Assembly: GCA_003513015.1 (NCBI GenBank)
Contig: DOTA01000156.1
Span: forward strand, 228 to 5,668
Length of the DNA: 5,441 nucleotides
Source: Chloroflexota bacterium
GTDB taxonomy: Bacteria; Chloroflexota; Anaerolineae; Anaerolineales; UBA11858
Direction of reading: 5' to 3'
The notes beneath the pieces were generated by a model. The model did no database searches. It was given only the letters and a program-made list of their open reading frames with translations, and was not told the DNA's origin. This document shows positions 1 to 5,441 of the stretch, piece after piece (positions within the stretch are counted from its first letter, which is position 1; each line of letters begins with the position of its first letter). Made by a program: the position numbers and the translations under genes.

Positions 1-219
1 TTGATGGATATCAATATGCCGGATGTAGATGGTTATACGCTCACCGCTCAGATGAAAACTTATCCACATCTCTATGATGTTCCGATTATTGCACTAACCG
101 CCAATGTGATGAAGGGGGATCGCGAGCGCACACTCGCCGCAGGATGTGATGGCTATATTCATAAACCTGTCGATGTTGATACCCTCCCAGAACAAGTTGC
201 GCGCTATTTAAAAAAATAA
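1..219 (+). CDS. Response regulator receiver (REC) domain, C-terminal part, 5' truncated by window edge
   Basis: This is the C-terminal 72 codons of a CheY/DivK-type receiver domain; the reading frame is open at base 1, so the TTG there is most likely an internal Leu codon and not a start. The phosphoacceptor Asp is codon 3, in 'LMDINMPDVDGY'. The conserved Thr is codon 33 ('ALTAN') and the conserved Lys is codon 55 ('HKPVD'). The Asp-Thr-Lys spacing of 30 and 22 residues matches CheY (D57, T87, K109). The acidic pocket and first helices, about 50 residues, lie upstream. The domain ends at the stop codon, so no output domain follows. The protein may be a stand-alone regulator or the last domain of a hybrid histidine kinase; the window cannot tell. 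The next gene, 18 bp downstream, is a second REC protein with a similar C-terminus. The REC call is secure; the identity of the whole protein is not. Confidence 0.9.
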   Translation: MMDINMPDVDGYTLTAQMKTYPHLYDVPIIALTANVMKGDRERTLAAGCDGYIHKPVDVDTLPEQVARYLKK

Positions 220-237
220 ATCAGAGCGAGCGAAGAT

Positions 238-708
238 ATGAATGACCAACTATTTTCAGCAAGTGGATTAGATACATCCCAGAAACAAAGCGGCCAAACC
301 AAAAGCGAAATTGCCAAAGGTACAACCATTCTGGTTGTGGAGGATAATGTCTCTAACTTTGTGCTCATCGCCCGCATGCTTGGATATATGGGGATTCACT
401 GTGAATGGAAAACCTCAGGCTACGAGGTAGTAGAATATGCCGATACTTTGCCTCGCCTGGATTTAATCCTCATGGATATCCGCTTGCCCTATGAAGATGG
501 CTACGGCGCGCTGCGCAAAATTCGATCTTCTGCCAGTCTAAAAGAGACCTTGGTGATCGCAGTCACTGCCGAAGCCAGCGTAGCCCAAATCAATAAGGCC
601 AAAGAATCCGGTTTCGATGGCTTCATTGGTAAACCACTCGATCCTGACCGCTTCCCTGAGCAAATTCGTCGAATTTTATCTGGAGAGCAAGTTTGGGAAA
701 TCGGATAA
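238..708 (+). CDS. Stand-alone response regulator receiver (REC) protein, 156 aa
   Basis: A single-domain, presumably cytoplasmic phosphoreceiver. Residues 1-28 are a polar Ser/Gln/Lys-rich extension, and the REC fold spans about 30-149. The acidic pocket is E35-D36 ('VVEDN'), the phosphoacceptor D80 ('LMDIRLP'), the switch Thr T110 ('AVTAE') and the conserved Lys K132 ('GKP'), so the catalytic set is complete. Only about seven residues follow the domain, so there is no DNA-binding or enzymatic output; such proteins usually act as phosphorelay shuttles or by protein-protein contact (family knowledge). The ATG at 238 is chosen because it is the only Met ahead of the domain and lies 18 bp after the preceding stop. 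The ribosome site is weak: only GAG at 228-230 and GAAG at 232-235 precede it. Its C-terminal third aligns without gaps with the preceding REC (GxDGxIxKPxDxDxxPEQ pattern), suggesting tandem duplication. The cognate kinase is not identifiable here. Confidence 0.9.
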   Translation: MNDQLFSASGLDTSQKQSGQTKSEIAKGTTILVVEDNVSNFVLIARMLGYMGIHCEWKTSGYEVVEYADTLPRLDLILMDIRLPYEDGYGALRKIRSSASLKETLVIAVTAEASVAQINKAKESGFDGFIGKPLDPDRFPEQIRRILSGEQVWEIG

Positions 709-815
709 ATGGATTTCATCCTGATCGCCCAACTTTATCAAAAAATACCTGATTGCCTAGCGGGGATGCACGCGCGACCCATCTCGTGCTCTGACAAAAA
801 TAATTGGAGAACCGG
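709..815 (+). other. Spacer between REC gene and first sensor gene; no convincing promoter or terminator
   Basis: This 107-bp gap is the only sizeable spacer in an otherwise tightly packed run (18 bp, -4 bp and 6 bp elsewhere), so an internal promoter or processing site could sit here. I see no matched -35/-10 pair: AATAAT at 799-804 resembles a -10 but has no partner at the right distance, and a start from it would fall on the ribosome site. There is no stem followed by a T-run. Two near-identical 10-mers, CCTGATCGCC (720-729) and CCTGATTGCC (748-757), lie 28 bp apart. A 5-bp inverted repeat, GCACG (768-772) and CGTGC (785-789), is too short to interpret. The gap is also open in frame 1 from an ATG at 709 to a TGA at 817-819 (36 codons), discussed as a finding. 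Confidence 0.6.
806..810 (+). promoter_or_regulatory. Ribosome binding site fixing the start of the first sensor gene
   Basis: GGAGA lies 5 bases before ATG 816. An in-frame TTG at 804 would give four extra residues, but it overlaps this site and has no ribosome site of its own, so ATG 816 is preferred. Confidence 0.8.
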
Positions 816-3722
816 ATGACACAATCCAGCCCAAAGCCCACTCAACAATTTCGTGGGAAGTTGACGCGCACGTCTCTGTTGCTGCTTTTGCCCCTGACTT
901 TGATTCCGGTGGCAATTTTAGGAATCATCACACTCACCAATACCAGCAATTTCTTGCGAGATCAGATCACTACGCAATTCATTAATGTGGGCGATAAACA
1001 GAGCGAATTGATCAACGATATTGTAAAAACGCGCGAAAATTATTTACAAACCATCGCCAAAGATAACACCTTCCGCGTTTCTCTGGATGCTTTATTAGAG
1101 AGCGAGCCAAATAGTGAGGCTTTTCGAACCGCCCGCAATGGCATCCTGACAAATTATGATCGTCTCAACCGCACTCAATCTGAAACTTATTTCAGTTACT
1201 TCCTGGTTGTTTCCCCAGAAAAAGAGATCCTGGTTTCCACTTACCCGCTTTGGCAAGGCAAAATCATGGATCAAAGTGTGTATGATGAACTTCTGTTCAA
1301 ATCGACTTCTCAGGGGCTATACAACGTTTTTCCATTCCACACGGAAGAATTCACAGATCGATTTCTGGTTTTCTCATCTCAGCGGATCTATGATAGTTTT
1401 GGCAATCACATCGGAACCATGGTGGGGATTACCGGTTCGGCAACCTTCCAAAGCATCCTCGAGTTAGGAAAGTTTTCTTACGCAGAAGCGCGCTCTTATT
1501 ACATCACCAACCCGGATATCGAAGGGGAATTTGTGGGATTATCTTCCTCGACCGGAGAATTAACCCCTTTTGAACCTTCCGCAGATCAACTCTCAATTCT
1601 GCTTCCCCAAACAATCAGCAATAACCAAGGGGGTGTGCTGGAATTTATTTCCTACGATAATGAAGACGTTTTGGCCGTGGTGCGTTATTTGCCATCCATC
1701 GAAGCCGCCCTGATTTTGGAAGCACCGCAAAGCGTGATTACCGAACCCCTTCAGGCTTCAGCCCAAATCCAAATCGCACTTTTGATTGTGGCCCTGGTTA
1801 TCCTCAGCTTCGCCATCTGGCTGGCCACACAACGGATTGTAAACCCAATCTTAGAGGTTTCCCGCACAGCCCAAGATTTTGCCGATGGCAATCTGCGGGC
1901 CCGCACAGTCGTCAATCGCAAAGATGAAATCGGTTTATTAGCCTATTCCTTCAACCATGTCGCCGACGAACTGGTCAACCTGAACCGTTCCCTCGAATCA
2001 CAGGTAGAGGCGCGCACACGGCAAATTCGGGCTGTGGCCGAAGTCACTCAAATCAGCACCTCGACCGCCGACCTGGAAGAGTTGCTCGCTCGCATCGTTG
2101 AACTGGCCGTAGAGCAATTTGGGTATTACCACTCAGCCATTTACCTGCTCGATCGGGGTGGCGACTACGCAGTTTTACAACAAGCCGCTGGCAAATCATC
2201 GGAAGAATTTTTAGCTGAACGTTTTCGCGTTGTGGTCGGCTCTCATTCCATTATTGGCACTGTGGCCGCGACCAACGCACCCTGGGCCGCTCATGATGTC
2301 AAGCAAGACCCCTACTACGAAGAATCGAAATCGCTCCCCGAAACCCAATCTGAGGCCGCCGTGCCATTAAGCATCAGTGACCGGGTGATGGGCGTTTTGG
2401 ATGTGCAAAGCGACACCCTGAGAACCTTCGATGAAGAAGAAATTTCCACCCTGGAAACCCTCGCCAAGCAAGCCGCCTCCGCCATCCAAAACCTGCGCCT
2501 GCTCGAAGAAACCCAAATCGACCTGCAATCCACCAATTTGCTCTATCAGACCAGCCACCGTTTGGCAGATGTCACCACCAAAATTGAAGTCATCGAAACG
2601 CTGACCGAAATCCTGGGGCCGGTTCCAACTTACACCTGGGCTACCTTCAATTTTGAGGCCAAAGAACTCCAAAGCGTGGGAAAATCTGCGAATTTTGGAG
2701 CACTTCAAAAGAAAGATCTCAGAATTCCCGTCACAAGGGCAGAAATCAAAACGCTAACCACATTATCCCGGGAAATCATTCAGACGGATTCAGCCCCTGC
2801 GGATTTATTGGATGCGCTGCTCGAACTCGCGCGCCAAGCGAACTGCCAAGCATTTACATTGATGCCGTTAATGGCAGGGAATCACTTCTCGGGGTTAATC
2901 CTGCTAGGTTCAGACGATTTGGGCACCATGACACCCACCAACCTGGAACCATATTACAGCATCGCCGAAATGGCTGCCACGGCGCTGGAAAAGATCGCAG
3001 CCATCGAAACCATCACAGAAAGCTATGCCGAGCTTCAATCCCTTAACTCCATCAGCCAGGCAATTTCAACCGAAACAGATTTAAACAACCTCTTTGAAAT
3101 TCTGCACCGCCAGATCATCCAAGCAATGGGTGAAATTAACTTTTTGGTAGCCCTCTACAATTCAACCACGGAGTATATCGAAATTCCCTATATGACCGAT
3201 GGTGATCGGACAGTCTCAATTCCCAGTTTTCCCTTGGGGCAGGGGTTAACTTCAATTGTGATCCGCTCACAACAACCCTTGATGATTATTGAAGATACTG
3301 TGAATCGCGCCGCATCTTTAGGCGCAATCATCACCAGCGATAAACCCGCACAATCCTGGTTGGGCGTGCCGATGATTGTGGGTGGTGAGGTTGTCGGCAC
3401 AATTGTGGTGCAAGACACAGAAAATGAGTTTCGCTTCGATGAAGACGATTTGCGTTTGCTCACAACCTTATCGGGCCAGGTGGCTCCAATTATCCGGAAT
3501 GCCCGTCTGTTAGGCGATGCCCAAGAAGCCGCCGAGCGTGACCGCCAGCTTTACGAAATCACCGACAAAATTCGGCGCGCAACCAGCATTGAAGCGATCC
3601 TGGAAACAACCACTAAGGAACTCAGCCAGATTCTCGATTTGAAGCAGGCAAAAATTGAAATTACAGTAGACCCCGCAACAATAACCGATCAAGATAACGG
3701 TGCACAGGAGATTTCTGAATGA
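816..3722 (+). CDS. Membrane sensor: Cache-like / HAMP / triple GAF protein without a kinase domain, 968 aa
   Basis: A transmembrane receptor-like protein with no visible enzymatic output. Order: basic N-terminus (1-19); TM1 about 20-42; extracytoplasmic region about 43-317, whose size and long leading helix fit a double-Cache ligand-binding domain; TM2 about 318-338; HAMP about 339-391 (P344, 'DGNL' 357-360, 'DEIG' 370-373); short coiled coil; GAF1 about 417-560 ('SEAAVPL' 512-518, 'VMGVLDVQS' 524-532); a divergent GAF about 568-727; GAF3 about 745-898; and a tail at 905-953 resembling only the first helix and strand of another GAF. There is no His-kinase H-box or ATPase, GGDEF, EAL, PP2C or chemotaxis hairpin. 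The only Cys is C677 in the divergent GAF, arguing against phytochrome-type bilin attachment. HAMP normally relays transmembrane motion to a downstream helix, so signalling probably passes to a partner protein (inference). The stop overlaps the next start as ATGA, implying translational coupling. The ligand is unknown. Architecture is confident; the Cache assignment is moderate. Confidence 0.85.
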   Translation: MTQSSPKPTQQFRGKLTRTSLLLLLPLTLIPVAILGIITLTNTSNFLRDQITTQFINVGDKQSELINDIVKTRENYLQTIAKDNTFRVSLDALLESEPNSEAFRTARNGILTNYDRLNRTQSETYFSYFLVVSPEKEILVSTYPLWQGKIMDQSVYDELLFKSTSQGLYNVFPFHTEEFTDRFLVFSSQRIYDSFGNHIGTMVGITGSATFQSILELGKFSYAEARSYYITNPDIEGEFVGLSSSTGELTPFEPSADQLSILLPQTISNNQGGVLEFISYDNEDVLAVVRYLPSIEAALILEAPQSVITEPLQASAQIQIALLIVALVILSFAIWLATQRIVNPILEVSRTAQDFADGNLRARTVVNRKDEIGLLAYSFNHVADELVNLNRSLESQVEARTRQIRAVAEVTQISTSTADLEELLARIVELAVEQFGYYHSAIYLLDRGGDYAVLQQAAGKSSEEFLAERFRVVVGSHSIIGTVAATNAPWAAHDVKQDPYYEESKSLPETQSEAAVPLSISDRVMGVLDVQSDTLRTFDEEEISTLETLAKQAASAIQNLRLLEETQIDLQSTNLLYQTSHRLADVTTKIEVIETLTEILGPVPTYTWATFNFEAKELQSVGKSANFGALQKKDLRIPVTRAEIKTLTTLSREIIQTDSAPADLLDALLELARQANCQAFTLMPLMAGNHFSGLILLGSDDLGTMTPTNLEPYYSIAEMAATALEKIAAIETITESYAELQSLNSISQAISTETDLNNLFEILHRQIIQAMGEINFLVALYNSTTEYIEIPYMTDGDRTVSIPSFPLGQGLTSIVIRSQQPLMIIEDTVNRAASLGAIITSDKPAQSWLGVPMIVGGEVVGTIVVQDTENEFRFDEDDLRLLTTLSGQVAPIIRNARLLGDAQEAAERDRQLYEITDKIRRATSIEAILETTTKELSQILDLKQAKIEITVDPATITDQDNGAQEISE
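3706..3711 (+). promoter_or_regulatory. Strong ribosome binding site for the second sensor gene
   Basis: AGGAGA lies inside the end of the preceding gene, 7 bases before ATG 3719. With the ATGA overlap at 3719-3722 it fixes the start and suggests coupled translation with independent initiation capacity. Confidence 0.85.
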
Positions 3723-5359
3723 ACCGCATCTTACAATGGTTCCAAGCCGATTCAGGTGTATCCACGGTCACCACAGATGATCGCCAATTCATCCGAGAAC
3801 GCATTCTAAAGGTTGTATTGATCGGAAGCGCTCTCTTAGGCGCGGTGGCTTACTATATTAATATTCGGCCCATCATTGCTCAGGGCACCTGGGGTTGGGC
3901 CATCATCTATACCCTGGCCTTCTCCTGGATTTGTGCTGTGGCCTTTATTAGCCGCATCCCTTATGCTTTCCGGGCCTATAGTTTTCTAACGATTTTATAT
4001 GCTCTAGGGATCACCTCTGCCCTTCAATACGGGGCGGCTGGCGACGCGCGCATCTGGTTCGTTGGTTTGGTTGTATTAGCCAGCATCTTTGTGGGCACCC
4101 GGGGAGGTATTAGCATGCTGGCGCTCACCGTCAGCAGTTATCTGTTGATTGGCTGGCTGACCCATCAGGGCACGATCAACATTCCTGATCCGGGCACCTT
4201 TCTAAATTTTGATAACTTCGCCAGTTGGACAACCACAGGGATTTCATATTTCGCAATCAGTGTGGTGATCGTAATTTCAGTGGGCGTTTTGGTCAACGGT
4301 TTGAATTCGGGGATTAAAAAGAATCGGGAGTTAGCCAAAGAGTTAACTTTCGATCGAGAAAAACTCGAAAACCGCTCAAAAGCCCTCGAACGCCGTGAAG
4401 TGCAGATCAGAACTGCGGCAGAAATTTCCCGCACAGCGGTAGCAGAACTAGACCCCCATATTCTTTTTCAACGCGTAGTTGAGTTGGTGCAAAGCCGCTT
4501 TAATCTGTACTACGTGGGCGTTTTTGTGGTTGATCCTTCTGGACATTATGCCAACTTGCAAGCCGGTACCGGGGAAGCCGGCCAACGAATGTTGGCACGC
4601 AAACACCGATTAGCTATTGGAAGCACTTCGATGATTGGTTATGCTATCAGCAATAAAGAAGCGCGCATCGCCTCGGATGTAGGGTTGGATGCCCATCGCT
4701 TTGACAATCCCGATTTACCGGAAACACGCTCGGAGCTGGCTCTGCCCATGATTTCAGGTGAGCGCGTCCTGGGGGCGCTCACGGTGCAATCCACACTATC
4801 TAGCGCCTTTGATCAAAATGATATCATCGTGCTCCAAGGTATCGCCGATAGTTTGGCAACCGCCCTCGAAAATGCTAACTTATTCCAACAGTTGCAAGCC
4901 AGTTTACAAGAAGTGCAGGCCATCCAAAAACAATACCTTCAAGAATCCTGGTCGAATGTTTTGGCGAAATCCCGCAGCCTTAGCCACACCTACACAAGCG
5001 AATCACCCAACGTAGATGGCCAAAGCCATTTTTCAGCTACCTCCTTAGATTTTCCGCTGATTCTGCGAGATCAAATCATTGGCAATCTGAGCCTGGAAAC
5101 TGACCGAAGCAACTTGACTCCCCAAGAGCGAGGCTTTATCGATGCGGTGATTAAACAAACCACCTTGGCCCTCGAAAATGTACGCCTGGTGGAAGAAACG
5201 CAACGCACGGCGCAACAAGAACGGATTGTTGGCACAATCTCAGAAGAGCTATCCCGCGTGATGGATGTGGAGAATGTTATCAAAATAGCAGTGCGCGAGT
5301 TAGGTCGGCTACCCAATATCAATGAAGTCTCAATTTTCATTGAACCAGATCAGCAATAA
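3719..5359 (+). CDS. Membrane sensor: six-TM / coiled coil / GAF / half-GAF protein without a kinase domain, 546 aa
   Basis: An integral membrane sensor with no visible catalytic output. After a polar N-terminus (1-28) come about six hydrophobic helices near residues 29-48, 59-79, 83-103, 111-127, 131-148 and 172-195. This is a MASE-like arrangement in the loose sense; I cannot name the family. A charged coiled coil follows (about 196-232), then a full GAF (about 243-388: 'LPETRSELALP' 333-343, 'VLGALTVQS' 350-358). Residues 406-493 begin 'YLQESW' and contain only the C-terminal half of a GAF-like fold ('LTPQERGFIDAV', 'ALENVRLVEETQ'). The tail at about 499-541 resembles the first helix and strand of a GAF. 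There is no kinase, cyclase, phosphatase or chemotaxis domain. The single Cys (C72) is in TM2, so bilin attachment in the GAF is unlikely. The GAF aligns gap-free with GAF1 of the upstream gene. The start is set by AGGAGA and the ATGA overlap. The membrane part may sense a membrane or small-molecule cue; that is a guess. Confidence 0.8.
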   Translation: MNRILQWFQADSGVSTVTTDDRQFIRERILKVVLIGSALLGAVAYYINIRPIIAQGTWGWAIIYTLAFSWICAVAFISRIPYAFRAYSFLTILYALGITSALQYGAAGDARIWFVGLVVLASIFVGTRGGISMLALTVSSYLLIGWLTHQGTINIPDPGTFLNFDNFASWTTTGISYFAISVVIVISVGVLVNGLNSGIKKNRELAKELTFDREKLENRSKALERREVQIRTAAEISRTAVAELDPHILFQRVVELVQSRFNLYYVGVFVVDPSGHYANLQAGTGEAGQRMLARKHRLAIGSTSMIGYAISNKEARIASDVGLDAHRFDNPDLPETRSELALPMISGERVLGALTVQSTLSSAFDQNDIIVLQGIADSLATALENANLFQQLQASLQEVQAIQKQYLQESWSNVLAKSRSLSHTYTSESPNVDGQSHFSATSLDFPLILRDQIIGNLSLETDRSNLTPQERGFIDAVIKQTTLALENVRLVEETQRTAQQERIVGTISEELSRVMDVENVIKIAVRELGRLPNINEVSIFIEPDQQ

Positions 5360-5365
5360 ATCAAA

Positions 5366-5441
5366 ATGTCGATATTAAAACCACCCTCCCGAAGAGAACA
5401 AAAGTACGCGTTTCAATCAGCCATCTTTTTGATGGTAGCAC
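5366..5441 (+). CDS. Probable start of a third membrane protein, 3' truncated by window edge
   Basis: An ATG six bases after the preceding stop opens a frame of 25 codons that remains open to the window end. The encoded start is 'MSILKPPSRREQKY' followed by the hydrophobic run 'AFQSAIFLMVA'. A basic segment leading into a hydrophobic one is what the cytoplasmic lead of a first TM helix looks like. The spacing fits continuation of the same operon, and another sensor or the missing histidine kinase would be natural here, but nothing visible identifies the family. No clear Shine-Dalgarno sequence precedes the ATG (upstream is A-rich 'AATAAATCAAA'), so it may depend on coupling to the upstream gene, or the true gene may start further on. 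With only 25 codons, chance openness cannot be excluded. Confidence 0.5.
   Translation, partial: MSILKPPSRREQKYAFQSAIFLMVA

Noticed and set aside
720..757. Direct repeat CCTGATCGCC / CCTGATTGCC as a regulator binding pair
   Set aside because: Nine of ten bases match, but the 28-bp spacing is not a whole number of helical turns, there is no dyad symmetry, and no third copy was noticed; chance is a sufficient explanation.
791..804. CTGACA (791-796) and AATAAT (799-804) as promoter hexamers
   Set aside because: Each matches 5 of 6 consensus bases, but they are 2 bp apart instead of about 17, and neither has a suitable partner elsewhere in the spacer.
804..815. TTG at 804 as start of the first sensor, adding four residues
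   Set aside because: The TTG overlaps the GGAGA ribosome site that serves ATG 816, and nothing upstream would serve the TTG.
2064..2495. Phytochrome-like or cyclic-nucleotide-binding GAF in the first sensor
   Set aside because: There is no Cys anywhere in GAF1 for bilin attachment, and the NKxnFxnDE signature of cyclic-nucleotide phosphodiesterase GAFs is not present in the expected place.
2315..2708. Open frames on the reverse strand across the GAF region of the first sensor
   Set aside because: They are antisense shadows of a well-supported coding frame, with low-complexity Ser/Arg- or Gly-rich products and no recognisable domain.
4652..4708. 'NKEARIASDVGLDAHRFDN' in the second sensor as an NKFDE cyclic-nucleotide motif
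   Set aside because: In phosphodiesterase GAFs the motif follows the 'IGVxxLxNK' strand. Here the NK lies well before that strand, so the likeness is superficial.
5421..5435. CCATC-TTTTT-GATGG hairpin, a candidate terminator after the second sensor gene
   Set aside because: The stem is only 5 bp, the T-run is in the loop and not after the stem, and the site lies inside an open frame coding a hydrophobic stretch.

Overview
The window is a same-strand (+) run of signal-transduction genes, probably one operon, from a bacterium I place tentatively in the Chloroflexota (Anaerolineae-like). That placement rests on remembered architecture only: long membrane sensors built from HAMP plus serial GAF domains that end without a kinase, and the tails 'YLQESW...', 'ALENVRLVEETQ' and '...RELGRL...'. 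No search was run. Base composition looks roughly balanced, and there is no sign of mobile DNA, CRISPR or RNA genes.

Layout. Positions 1-219 hold the C-terminal part of a response-regulator receiver (REC) domain cut by the window edge. After an 18-bp gap, 238-708 encodes a complete stand-alone REC protein. A 107-bp spacer (709-815) follows. Next, 816-3722 encodes a 968-residue sensor: TM, extracytoplasmic Cache-like region, TM, HAMP, GAF, divergent GAF, GAF, short tail. Its stop overlaps by 4 bp (ATGA) the start of 3719-5359, a 546-residue sensor: about six TM helices, coiled coil, GAF, half-GAF and the same kind of tail. Six bases later an open frame starts at 5366 and runs off the window. 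Its basic N-terminus followed by a hydrophobic stretch suggests a third membrane protein.

How they may work together. The REC proteins carry all the residues for phosphotransfer but no DNA-binding or enzymatic output. The two sensors carry input and relay domains but no histidine kinase, GGDEF, EAL, phosphatase or chemotaxis signalling domain. So neither half of the pathway is complete inside the window. The missing kinase could lie just upstream (the first REC could even be the end of a hybrid kinase), be the truncated downstream gene, or be elsewhere. The two sensors share a GAF core that aligns without gaps over about 160 residues and a tail that aligns without gaps over about 40, yet have unrelated membrane parts. 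This looks like duplication plus swapping of the input module, and suggests the two may form a mixed receptor complex. That last step is inference.
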